Of a stretch of 64,000 nt of DNA, positions 16,003 to 24,356 are shown in pieces. Source of the DNA: an uncultured Lachnospiraceae bacterium (GTDB lineage Bacteria; Bacillota; Clostridia; Lachnospirales; Lachnospiraceae); NCBI GenBank assembly GCA_910584685.1, contig CAJUAO010000012.1:36761-100760 (forward strand), read 5' to 3'. Below the pieces are notes generated by a model. That model saw only the letters and a program-made list of their open reading frames with translations, did no database searches and was not told the DNA's origin. Numbering within the stretch: position 1 is the stretch's first letter; the number at the start of each line of letters is the position of its first letter. Both the position numbers and the translations under genes were made by a program.

Positions 16003-17151
16003 CTATTGTCCTTTAATTTTAAATCTGTAATTTAACAGCTCCCAATTTGGTCTGAACCACTGCATTATGGTCCAATAGCCTGCGCCTCTTAAATTAAATT
16101 CCTCCAAAAGATTAAATTTGGCATTAATGCTTCTTATATCCTCAAACCATACCTCATGCTCCGTTCCGTTTACATTATATCTAAAATACGGCGACTGCGC
16201 CGTCTCGTCAAACATAATAACGGCATTATTGTTTATGGCTATTTGAACGGCCTCTATGTTTCCTATGGTTGTAGCTTTTGTTTGTCCTCTCGTGTATGGC
16301 AGCGGCCAATCATAGCCGTAATTCGGTATTCCCATATCAATTTTCCTGTTATCTATTTCAGTAACTGCGTACTCTATTACTCTTCTTACCATGTTTAATG
16401 GGGCGACTGCCATTGGTGGGCCGTACGTATACCCCCACTCATACGTCATAAGCAGCACTGAATTTGCCGCCTCCCCTAATGCTTTATAGTCCTTCCCTTC
16501 ATACAAAAGCCCCTGCTGGGTGGCTGAGGTTTTTGGCGCCAGCGCTACCGACGCCGTATATCCGTTGTCATTCATCGTCTCCGTAACATTCCTTACAAAA
16601 TCAGTAAAATAATCTCTGTCCTCCGCAAGAATAAATTCAAAATCAATATCAACTCCCACATACCCCTTTTCACGCATTACCTCAAGAAGATTGCCTATAA
16701 GCCTTGATGAATATTCCGGATTTCTTACCACACTGTGAATAAGCTGATTGTTAAAATTTCCGTCAGGGCCAAAGGGAGTAAGCGTAAGTATTGGTCTTGT
16801 TCCAAATTCACCGCTTAAGCTTAACATCCAGTCATCACTGACTAAGGGATATATCAACTCTCCCTCAAATGTGAAGCCGTAAGAAAAAACAGACAAATCC
16901 GTAAGATACAGTAATGTCTGTCTGAGTATCCAGTTTCTTATAAACGGATATGCGTAACCGTTTACCGATATTTCTCTTTTATCTGATTCGACGTTTGCCT
17001 CCTCCTCTGTCAATATAAGAAGCGCCTGCCCAACTGCCAGCCTGTAGGGATATTCAAGCTGATTTACGGCTATAAGTCTTTCCGCCATAATGCCGTATCC
17101 GGCTGCTATACTGTCTACCGTATCTCCCTTTTCTACTACATAAATGTCCAT
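16003..17151 (-). CDS. LysM-GH18 cortex or peptidoglycan glucosaminidase (YaaH/SleL-like)
   Basis: 382 residues. A single LysM repeat opens the protein (MDIYVVEKGDTVDSIAAGYG to about residue 45), followed by a GH18 barrel with the catalytic motif VGVDIDFEF (about 170-178, DxxDxDxE-like, with E as acid). The end, GYWTIMQWFRPNW, is typical of spore-germination GH18 enzymes. There is no signal peptide, as in SleL/YaaH proteins placed on the spore from the mother cell. The expected reaction is hydrolysis of N-acetylglucosamine bonds in cortex. A decayed second copy of its 3' part lies at 5012..5246. The upstream region has a 27-bp direct repeat (17209/17267). Confidence 0.88.
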   Translation of the reverse strand: MDIYVVEKGDTVDSIAAGYGIMAERLIAVNQLEYPYRLAVGQALLILTEEEANVESDKREISVNGYAYPFIRNWILRQTLLYLTDLSVFSYGFTFEGELIYPLVSDDWMLSLSGEFGTRPILTLTPFGPDGNFNNQLIHSVVRNPEYSSRLIGNLLEVMREKGYVGVDIDFEFILAEDRDYFTDFVRNVTETMNDNGYTASVALAPKTSATQQGLLYEGKDYKALGEAANSVLLMTYEWGYTYGPPMAVAPLNMVRRVIEYAVTEIDNRKIDMGIPNYGYDWPLPYTRGQTKATTIGNIEAVQIAINNNAVIMFDETAQSPYFRYNVNGTEHEVWFEDIRSINAKFNLLEEFNLRGAGYWTIMQWFRPNWELLNYRFKIKGQ

Positions 17152-17208
17152 ATTCCACCTGCATATTTGTTCATAGTAATATATGGCATACGGGCGGCTT
17201 TTATTCTA

Positions 17209-17293
17209 GCTTTGCCGGGACTATTATACCTTATTTTTGTGCTGTCTTTTGCACATAATAGGCTCGGCTTTGCCGGGACTATTATATCTTATT
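17209..17293. repeat. 27-bp direct repeat in a divergent promoter region
   Basis: GCTTTGCCGGGACTATTATA plus CCTTATT (17209-17235) recurs at 17267-17293 with one change, period 58 bp. Each copy contains a minus-strand TATAAT toward the GH18 gene. It may be a duplicated promoter or operator. Confidence 0.7.
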
Positions 17294-17359
17294 CTTACGC
17301 CGCACCTTTTACCCTACCCGTCATAAAATATATTAAGGAACAAAGGAAGGAGCTTATTT

Positions 17360-18271
17360 ATGTACGTTATTCCAATTATATTTTTAATACTTGCGCTTAT
17401 TTTTATAATTATCTTTCACTTTAAAAAGAGAGGTATTATAAAGAAAATCAAATGTATGTCCTTTGAGGAAAAATGCTGTATCCTGAATGACATTTCATAT
17501 CCCTTCGGGTATTGCTATATTCCTGAGCAGGATATATTTTCTTCTACCGTCGATGCATGGCAGAAAAATTTTGGATATACACACGCATATGACGTAGGCG
17601 CAGCTTATTTTAATATGGTGTTTGATTATCAGACTGTTTATTTTGATTATAACAAAAAAACATGGCTGATAGAGCTTTGGAAGGGTCAGTACGGAATCAA
17701 TACCGGCTGTGAGGTTGGAATTTATCATGCCGATAATATTATACCTCCTAAGGACTACAACAAAACCTTATTTGACGCCGCATCTGACGAGGAGATGCTT
17801 CCTCTTTCAGTAACCTTAACAAAAAAAGACAGATGTCTTGGCTCTCTCAAAAAGCCTCACTGGTGGCTTACCATATTTGATATGGGCATGTTTTCAAAAC
17901 CAAAGCAGCTGTCTATGGAAGTATCTGTCACATTTCCTGACTGTCACATGCTAAACGCATTTAAAAATTCGCTTTTTGAATGTATGCCGGATACTGTTGT
18001 AACCGTACACGGGCACACTATTCACTTTACCTTTACAAAATGCTGCAACAGGTATTCTTTGTGGAAACGGATTGTAAGAGCATGGGCCCTTATATGGTGC
18101 AGAATATTCTGCCTGATTTTCTGTTTTGTAACAAGACCGTTTAAAAGAAGCGGCGACAAAATTTTGTACCTGTACTACTATTTGCCGTTTATATTCAGAA
18201 AAACCCTCCGGCTTCACAGAATACCAAAACAAAAAAAATGCAGAAAAAATTGTAAAAGGAAATTTCGCTAA
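17360..18271 (+). CDS. DUF4474-domain protein with N-terminal membrane anchor
   Basis: 303 residues. One membrane span at residues 2-22 is followed by a soluble domain. FGYCYIPEQDIFSSTVDAWQKNFGY and DYNKKTWLIELWKGQYGINTGCEVGIY are typical of DUF4474, a Clostridia family of unknown function. The C-terminus has a hydrophobic stretch (about 240-262) and a very basic tail. GGAAGGAG precedes the start. It sits 47 bp before a metallophosphoesterase gene on the same strand, so the two probably form one operon. Confidence 0.75.
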   Translation: MYVIPIIFLILALIFIIIFHFKKRGIIKKIKCMSFEEKCCILNDISYPFGYCYIPEQDIFSSTVDAWQKNFGYTHAYDVGAAYFNMVFDYQTVYFDYNKKTWLIELWKGQYGINTGCEVGIYHADNIIPPKDYNKTLFDAASDEEMLPLSVTLTKKDRCLGSLKKPHWWLTIFDMGMFSKPKQLSMEVSVTFPDCHMLNAFKNSLFECMPDTVVTVHGHTIHFTFTKCCNRYSLWKRIVRAWALIWCRIFCLIFCFVTRPFKRSGDKILYLYYYLPFIFRKTLRLHRIPKQKKCRKNCKRKFR

Positions 18272-18318
18272 GAGTTTAGGTTAAAAGGATTTCCCATAGG
18301 GTTAATAAGGAGGTTTTC

Positions 18319-19230
18319 ATGGGATATTATCATAGAATAAGCAACGCTTTTCAATCTGCGCCTGTGCTTACACTGTGCAAAAGCTCAAGATATGTAATGA
18401 TAAGCGACTGCCACCGGGGCATTGGCACATGGGGAGACAATTTTCTTAAAAACCAAAACCTATATTTTGCCGCTCTTAAGTATTATTACAAAAACGGTTT
18501 TACCTATATAGAGCTTGGAGACGGTGACGAGCTGTGGGAAAACAGAAAAATGGAACAGATAATTGAAATCCACGAAAATATATTTTGGCTGTTATCCCTG
18601 TTTTTGCGGGAAAAGCGGCTTTATATGATATATGGAAACCATGATATGGTTAAAAAAAATCAAACCTATGTTAAAAATCATGGCTCCTCTTATTACTGTA
18701 CCTCCACAAAATGCAGGGAGGAGCTTTTTAAAAGCTCACCCTTCTATGAGGGAATAATCCTTAAGGGCTTAAGCTGCGGCGGCTCCCCCGACAGCCGGCT
18801 TCCAACTCTTTATCTTACACATGGTCATCAGGCAAGCTTATTAAATTCCACCTTATGGAAGCTGTCCAGATTTCTGGTAAGATATATATGGGCGCCCCTT
18901 GAGCGTTTTGGAGTTTTAGACCCAACCAGCGCGGCAAAAAACAATACTGCAAAAAATAAAACAGAAAAAAGGCTGTCCTACTGGGCGGAGAGCAATCACC
19001 GGATTCTTATGACCGGACACACTCACCGCCCTATGATGGGCAGCGCCGATTCTCCTTATTTCAATACAGGAAGCTGCGTTCATCCGCGGTGTATAACATG
19101 TATCGAAATAATCGGAGAAAATATTTTTCTTGTAAAATGGACATTGTCTACTAAAAGCGACTATACCCTTTATGTGTCAAGAGAGGTTTTGGAGCAGGGC
19201 AGTCTTTCGGAATTTACGGACTTTGTATAA
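18319..19230 (+). CDS. Calcineurin-like metallophosphoesterase
   Basis: 303 residues with the metallophosphoesterase motifs in order: ISDCHRG (about 28-34, D-x-H), ELGDGDEL (about 68-75), YGNHDM (about 109-114), LTHGHQ (about 168-173) and MTGHTHRP (about 230-237). These ligate a two-metal centre. The size and the LGDGDE variant resemble UDP-2,3-diacylglucosamine hydrolase-like proteins of Gram-positives, where the substrate is unknown. An AAGGAGG site precedes the start. Its last 61 bp overlap, tail to tail, the 3' end of the dus gene. Confidence 0.85.
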   Translation: MGYYHRISNAFQSAPVLTLCKSSRYVMISDCHRGIGTWGDNFLKNQNLYFAALKYYYKNGFTYIELGDGDELWENRKMEQIIEIHENIFWLLSLFLREKRLYMIYGNHDMVKKNQTYVKNHGSSYYCTSTKCREELFKSSPFYEGIILKGLSCGGSPDSRLPTLYLTHGHQASLLNSTLWKLSRFLVRYIWAPLERFGVLDPTSAAKNNTAKNKTEKRLSYWAESNHRILMTGHTHRPMMGSADSPYFNTGSCVHPRCITCIEIIGENIFLVKWTLSTKSDYTLYVSREVLEQGSLSEFTDFV

Positions 19231-20336
19231 CCTGTATTTATTATTTCTTCTGCCAGCATTTTGTATTCCTTAAGGCTCACTGCCTTTCTAAGCTTTTTCA
19301 GGAGCTTTCCGCTGCCGGGAAACATATCTCCCATATATGCCCAAAGCTCCTTCATTTTAAACAGCACAGGTCTTTCTCCTGACATTTCCTTTTTATACTC
19401 CTCAAGTAGTCTTCCATGAAACTCTTTTATTGTGTCAATATCCTGTGTTTCCGTAGATACGTTATCATTTATATAACTGTTTCCGTAAGCTCCCTCCCCC
19501 TCATTTTTATTCTTCCCATTTTCTATATACCCAGAAATTTTATGTATAAGCATGGGATTTTTTAAAAATCCTCTCCCTATCATTACTGCGTCTGTAAAGC
19601 TTTTATCTCCTCCCTCACAGTCGCATGGTTTTTTATTTTCATTCTTCCCTAAGCTGTCATAATTCTCCCCATTGCCATACTTTTCTATTATTTGACTGTA
19701 TTCCTCCGCTGACGTAATGTCTCCGTTATAGCACAGCCTGTTTTTACTATGACTTACCGCATATTGAAACATCTCCATATCAGGCTTATTTTTATAGAAA
19801 TCTGTCTGTATACGGGGATGGATAATAAGCTCCTCCATAGGATATTTATTGTATATATCCAATATCTCAAAAAATTCCTCCGGACTGTTTTTTCCTATAC
19901 GCGTCTTAACGGAAACCTTTATATCTGCCTTTTCATATATCTTGTATAAAAACTCGTCTAATGCGTCAGTATATGCCAAAAGACCTGCTCCCTTTTTCTT
20001 TGCAACCACCGTTCCCGAAGGACAGCCTAAATTAATATTTACCTCTGTATATCCCAAGGCCTTTATATCCTCTATTCCAAGAAGGATATCCTCCCCGCGG
20101 CATCCGAGAAGCTGTGGAATAAGCCTTATTCCCCTGTTGTTTTCCGGAAGAATATCCCTAAGCTCCTTCCTTGATAAGCGCTGGTTTACACCGGGAGATA
20201 TAAAGGGGGAAAAAAATTTACTTATAAGCTCCTTTCCCCTGTCCCTGCATATAATGTCACTGTAGGCATTTCTGTATATATAGCCTGTAATTCCCTCAAG
20301 GGGCGCAAAATATATATTCAATTCATGTTCCTCCAA
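19170..20336 (-). CDS. tRNA-dihydrouridine synthase family protein
   Basis: 388 residues of the Dus flavoenzyme family, which reduces uridine in the tRNA D-loop with NADPH through FMN. FAPLEGITGYIYRNAY opens the barrel, NINLGCPSGTVVAKKKGAGL carries the catalytic cysteine (about residue 104), VKTRIG and HPRIQTDFY are FMN/RNA contacts, and MIGRGFLKNP is the phosphate-binding end. Two polar, low-complexity insertions stand out: one rich in G/N/K around 215-240 (GNGENYDSLGKNENKK, then CDCEGG) and one around 268-300. The last 20 or so codons lie opposite the phosphoesterase 3' end. Confidence 0.87.
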   Translation of the reverse strand: MEEHELNIYFAPLEGITGYIYRNAYSDIICRDRGKELISKFFSPFISPGVNQRLSRKELRDILPENNRGIRLIPQLLGCRGEDILLGIEDIKALGYTEVNINLGCPSGTVVAKKKGAGLLAYTDALDEFLYKIYEKADIKVSVKTRIGKNSPEEFFEILDIYNKYPMEELIIHPRIQTDFYKNKPDMEMFQYAVSHSKNRLCYNGDITSAEEYSQIIEKYGNGENYDSLGKNENKKPCDCEGGDKSFTDAVMIGRGFLKNPMLIHKISGYIENGKNKNEGEGAYGNSYINDNVSTETQDIDTIKEFHGRLLEEYKKEMSGERPVLFKMKELWAYMGDMFPGSGKLLKKLRKAVSLKEYKMLAEEIINTGYTKSVNSERLPCSKTSLDT

Positions 20337-20338
20337 AA

Positions 20339-22360
20339 TTATTCCGCCCTTACCGTTTCTATATCAGGCATACCCGGCAGGTCATAGCCTGTGCCTAAGA
20401 AAAAGCTTGTATAAGCTCCCTGATTATATGCGACGTTTTGCGCCGCTACCTGACACCGGTACTGTGTGTCATGCATAAGTGTAAATATACGATAATCTGT
20501 CTCATAGGTAGTTGTAAACACTCTGAGAGAGCTGCCGTCGGTGGTTGGAAATATCATTTCCTCTCTCCAGTCTCCAAGAATATCTGCCGTAAGTGAGGTG
20601 TTTGCCTTTGTCCCATTGTTATAGCTTACTCCCGGCGCATTAAACAGCCTTTCTTCCTTATATTTATCTATCATATTTCTGTCAAGAATTTCCTGCTCCA
20701 AATCTCCGTCCCAATAAATTGCATAATTCTGTGACCACTTTGTGATAGACGACCAGCTTGTAAGTATATTGCCATGGGCGTCATATACATTGTCGTTTGC
20801 TGATGACACAAATTCCGAGCCGTTGTTTCCCGGTATAAAATTTCCTGCCACTGCTCTGCCTGTGTCCCCTGACGCAATAATTCTTAATATACATTCCCCT
20901 GTAGAGCCGTCCCACAGCATGGCTCCTCCGGAAGCCTCAAGACAGCCCCACACCTCAAGACCCTCTCTCTCTGGCAGAAAATCACCTACGTGTATGGCAT
21001 CACCATGTCCCATTCCCGTGGAAACTAAGCCTGTGCCATCCTCATTTATAATACATTGTCCGTATACTATCTCGTCATAGCCGTCCCAGTCCACGTCTGC
21101 CACCGCAAGATTGTGATTGCCCTGTCCCGCATATTTATCATTTCCCTTTTCATTGCTGTCAAAGGTCCATCTGTGTACAAGCTTTTTATCTGATACATCA
21201 TAGGCTGCAAGCACGGCTCTTGTATAATAGCCTCTGCACATAATAACACTTGGCTTTTTTCCGTCAAGATAAGCAACTGCCGCCAAAAATCTGTCTACCC
21301 TGTTGCCGTAGTCGTCGCCCCAGTCTCTTACGTTTCCCCTTGCAGGCTCGTAATCTATGGTATCAAGGGCCTCTCCCGTAAGTCCGTCAAAAAGCGTCAG
21401 ATATTCCGGCCCCTCCAGTATACGTCCTGCCGCCGAACGGTAATCCGCCGCGCCGTCGCCTATGACGCTGCCCTTTCCGTCTACGGTACCGTCTGCCGTC
21501 TTGCATACAAGCTCTGCCCTGCCGTCTCCGTCAAAGTCATACACCATAAATTGTGTATAATGGGCCCCGGCCCGTATATTTACTCCCAAATCTATTCTCC
21601 ATAAAAATGTGCCGTCCATTTTATAGGCGTCAATATAAACGTTTCCCGTATAGCCGTCCTTTGAATTATCCTGCGCGTTTGACGGCTCCCATTTCAATAT
21701 AATTTCATATTGTCCGTCTCCGTCTAAATCGCCTACGCTTGCATCGTTTGGCGTATATGTACATGTGCTTTTATCCGGCATTGTAAGCGACGCAGGCTTT
21801 GAGAGCGGTATGTCAAAATAATTTTGTTCAAGAGGACTTACCTCCTTAGAAATATCTGCCCCTGACTGCGTTATATTTCCTTTATCATCAGTAAGAACTG
21901 CCTCCACATAGTACTTACTTCCCTGTATACCTTCCTTATCCACATAATTTGTCTTATCCGCAACAGGCTTATCTGTTATAAGCTTTCCGTCCCTGTATAC
22001 GTTAAAGGCTGTATTTTCATCGTCTGTGCCAAGAAATCTCCAGCTTAGGAATACTCCCTCCTCTGTGCTTACTGCTACAAGCCCCCTGTCAAGATATTCT
22101 GCCTGCCTTGTATATGTAACCTTTTCCAGATTTCCTGATTTTACGGTCACATCCTTTTCATATTTCTTATTAAATATATCCTCTAAGGTTTCTTCCTTTT
22201 TACCCTCCGTGACAGGCTCCTTATTCCCCTCCTCTGTGACCTTCTGTCCATCCTTGTCACCTTCGCCTTCATCTGCGCCGTTTATACGGTTAAATACTAC
22301 TATTCCTATAAAAATAACCGCCAAAACCAAAAACATTATCAGCTCTCTGTGCTTTTTCAC
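20339..22360 (-). CDS. Rhamnogalacturonan lyase, PL11 family, membrane-anchored
   Basis: 673 residues. An N-terminal membrane segment (about 7-24) is followed by an acidic linker rich in E, G and K (about 30-75). A fibronectin-like domain comes next (to about 165), then an eight-bladed propeller with repeated calcium-binding loops such as DLDGDGQYE, DFDGDGRAE and DVDWDGYDE. PL11 enzymes cut the rhamnose-galacturonate backbone of pectin by beta-elimination. The lack of an obvious cleavage site and the long linker suggest a cell-surface enzyme. It ends 2 bp before the dus start and is the only pectin gene here, so uptake partners lie elsewhere. Confidence 0.9.
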   Translation of the reverse strand: MKKHRELIMFLVLAVIFIGIVVFNRINGADEGEGDKDGQKVTEEGNKEPVTEGKKEETLEDIFNKKYEKDVTVKSGNLEKVTYTRQAEYLDRGLVAVSTEEGVFLSWRFLGTDDENTAFNVYRDGKLITDKPVADKTNYVDKEGIQGSKYYVEAVLTDDKGNITQSGADISKEVSPLEQNYFDIPLSKPASLTMPDKSTCTYTPNDASVGDLDGDGQYEIILKWEPSNAQDNSKDGYTGNVYIDAYKMDGTFLWRIDLGVNIRAGAHYTQFMVYDFDGDGRAELVCKTADGTVDGKGSVIGDGAADYRSAAGRILEGPEYLTLFDGLTGEALDTIDYEPARGNVRDWGDDYGNRVDRFLAAVAYLDGKKPSVIMCRGYYTRAVLAAYDVSDKKLVHRWTFDSNEKGNDKYAGQGNHNLAVADVDWDGYDEIVYGQCIINEDGTGLVSTGMGHGDAIHVGDFLPEREGLEVWGCLEASGGAMLWDGSTGECILRIIASGDTGRAVAGNFIPGNNGSEFVSSANDNVYDAHGNILTSWSSITKWSQNYAIYWDGDLEQEILDRNMIDKYKEERLFNAPGVSYNNGTKANTSLTADILGDWREEMIFPTTDGSSLRVFTTTYETDYRIFTLMHDTQYRCQVAAQNVAYNQGAYTSFFLGTGYDLPGMPDIETVRAE

Positions 22361-22424
22361 TCCATCTTCCTCCTTTTAACCTGAATAAAATTTCCAAAGC
22401 GACAACATATCGTCAAACCACCGA

Positions 22425-22471
22425 AAATTCGGCAGCGCCGAATTTGTAATTGTCGGCTTTAGACGACAATT
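22425..22471 (-). terminator. Two tandem hairpins after the ABC exporter genes
   Basis: AATTGTCG/CGACAATT (22448-22471) and AAATTCGGC/GCCGAATTT (22425-22445, loop of 3) follow the stop of the exporter gene at 22474. A T6 tract lies at the right side, so the first also works for the plus strand. Confidence 0.6.
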
Positions 22472-22473
22472 TT

Positions 22474-24354
22474 TTATATAGTCTGCCCCGCAAACTGCTT
22501 GCTGTAAAGCTTGTAATATTCCCCCTCCCTTTTAATCAGCTCGTCATGGCTTCCTGCCTCCGCTATTACGCCGTCATTTACCACCACTATCATATCTGCA
22601 TCTCTGATGGTGGAAAGCCTGTGAGCTATAATAAGCGAGGTTCTTCCCTTCATAAGATTAATCATAGCCTGCTGTATATGCATCTCTGTCCGTGTGTCAA
22701 CCGATGACGTTGCCTCGTCAAGTATAAGTATCTTAGGCTCTGCCAGCACTGCTCTTGCTATTGACAAAAGCTGCCTCTGTCCCTGGGACAGGTTTGAGCC
22801 TGCCTCTGCCAGCACCGTCTCATAGCCGTCAGGAAGTCTTTCTATAAATCTGTCTGCCATTGCCGTCGCCGCAGCCGCCTTTACTGCCTTATCATCCGCC
22901 TCCGTATTTCCATACTTAATATTTGCCCTTATGGTATCGTTAAACAAAACCGTATCCTGAAGCACTATGGCTATAGCCTTTCTTAAGTTCTCCTTTGGTA
23001 TGTCCGTAATATCTTTCCCGTCTATGGTTATACTGCCTGAATCAAGCTCATAAAATCTCGTAAGCAGATTTACTATGGTTGTTTTTCCTGAGCCGGTGGC
23101 TCCTACTATGGCTATCTTCTGTCCCGCCTTTACTGAAAGATTAAGTCCCTTAAGCACAGGCTCGTTTTCAACGTATCCAAAATGCATATCGGTAAATTCT
23201 ATATTGCCGTTTAATGAAGCTATATCTATATTATCCCTTCCCTCGTCTATCTCGTCGTCACTGTCCATTATGTCAAATATACGCTCTGCTCCTGCAAGGG
23301 CCGTCAATATAGACGAATACTGTGCCGCAATCATATTTACAGGCCTGCTGAAATTCTTGGAATACTGGAGCATCGCCTGTATTCTTCCTACGGTCATTCC
23401 CCCATAGCCCTTTATCATCATAAAGCCTCCTAAGGACGCCAGTATAACATACTGGAAGTTTCCCAGAAAGTTCATTATAGGCCCCATTATGGAGCCCCAT
23501 ACCCTTGCGCTTATGCTGCATTTTTTAAGCTCGCTTGAAATCTGCCAAAATTTTTCTACCGCTTCCTCCTCCTTGCCGTAGGCTGCCACGGTCTTATAGC
23601 TTGAAATCATCTCCTCAACATGGCCGTTTATCTGGCCTAAAAGCCTTTGCTGTCTCACAAAATACTTTCTCATAAACTTTGCAAGCTTTGACGATACAAG
23701 TATTGTTACAGGTATGGTGACAACGGCAATTACAGTCATTATCCGGCTGTAATAAAGCATCATAACCGTAACCCCTGCCAATGTCAGAAGCGCTGAAAAA
23801 AGACTTGTCACAGACTGGGCTATGGCGTTTGACACATTTTCCACGTCATTAGTCATTCTGCTCATTATATCACCGTGACTGTGGGTATCCGTATATTTTA
23901 CAGGCAGCCTTGAAATTTTCTTAAACAAATCATTTCTCATTTCATATACCGTCGCCTGTGAAAGCTTTGCCGAAAGTATTCCCTGAAAGAAGGTCATTGC
24001 CCCGCTGCATGCAAATATGCATATCATAATAAACAGATAAAATCTCATACTATCTAAATCTACATGAAGCCTTCCGTCATAAAAGGATATGGTATCTATT
24101 GCCTTCTGCTGGAACATAGGCCCTAATACGTCTATTGCGGTAATCACAGCCATCAGGACAACAAGCATTATAAGTATAAGCTTATTTTTGCCGATATACT
24201 TTAATATTCTAAAAAGCGTGCCTTTAGTATTCTTTGGCTTCTCCCTGTTTATCCTTGCGCCCATGGGGCCTCCCGGGCCTCCCGGACCTCCCGGTCTTCC
24301 TCCGGGGCCCAGACGTGGCATATTAACCTCCTGCCTTTGTTTATTTTCCGCCAT
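22474..24354 (-). CDS. ABC exporter half-transporter with consensus ATP site (heterodimer partner 2)
   Basis: 626 residues. Six membrane segments (about 60-350) are followed by an ATPase with Walker A GATGSGKT, signature LSQGQ, Walker B ILILDEAT (with catalytic glutamate) and the H-loop in IIAHRLS. The N-terminus carries a G/P-rich tract (LGPGGRPGGPGGPGGPMG) before the first span. It follows the other half-transporter by 2 bp. Pairs like this (BmrC/BmrD, TM287/288) export drugs or lipids and have one normal and one weak ATP site. This subunit supplies the normal Walker B. Start has a TAGGAGG-like site. Confidence 0.9.
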   Translation of the reverse strand: MAENKQRQEVNMPRLGPGGRPGGPGGPGGPMGARINREKPKNTKGTLFRILKYIGKNKLILIMLVVLMAVITAIDVLGPMFQQKAIDTISFYDGRLHVDLDSMRFYLFIMICIFACSGAMTFFQGILSAKLSQATVYEMRNDLFKKISRLPVKYTDTHSHGDIMSRMTNDVENVSNAIAQSVTSLFSALLTLAGVTVMMLYYSRIMTVIAVVTIPVTILVSSKLAKFMRKYFVRQQRLLGQINGHVEEMISSYKTVAAYGKEEEAVEKFWQISSELKKCSISARVWGSIMGPIMNFLGNFQYVILASLGGFMMIKGYGGMTVGRIQAMLQYSKNFSRPVNMIAAQYSSILTALAGAERIFDIMDSDDEIDEGRDNIDIASLNGNIEFTDMHFGYVENEPVLKGLNLSVKAGQKIAIVGATGSGKTTIVNLLTRFYELDSGSITIDGKDITDIPKENLRKAIAIVLQDTVLFNDTIRANIKYGNTEADDKAVKAAAATAMADRFIERLPDGYETVLAEAGSNLSQGQRQLLSIARAVLAEPKILILDEATSSVDTRTEMHIQQAMINLMKGRTSLIIAHRLSTIRDADMIVVVNDGVIAEAGSHDELIKREGEYYKLYSKQFAGQTI

Positions 24355-24356
24355 TA

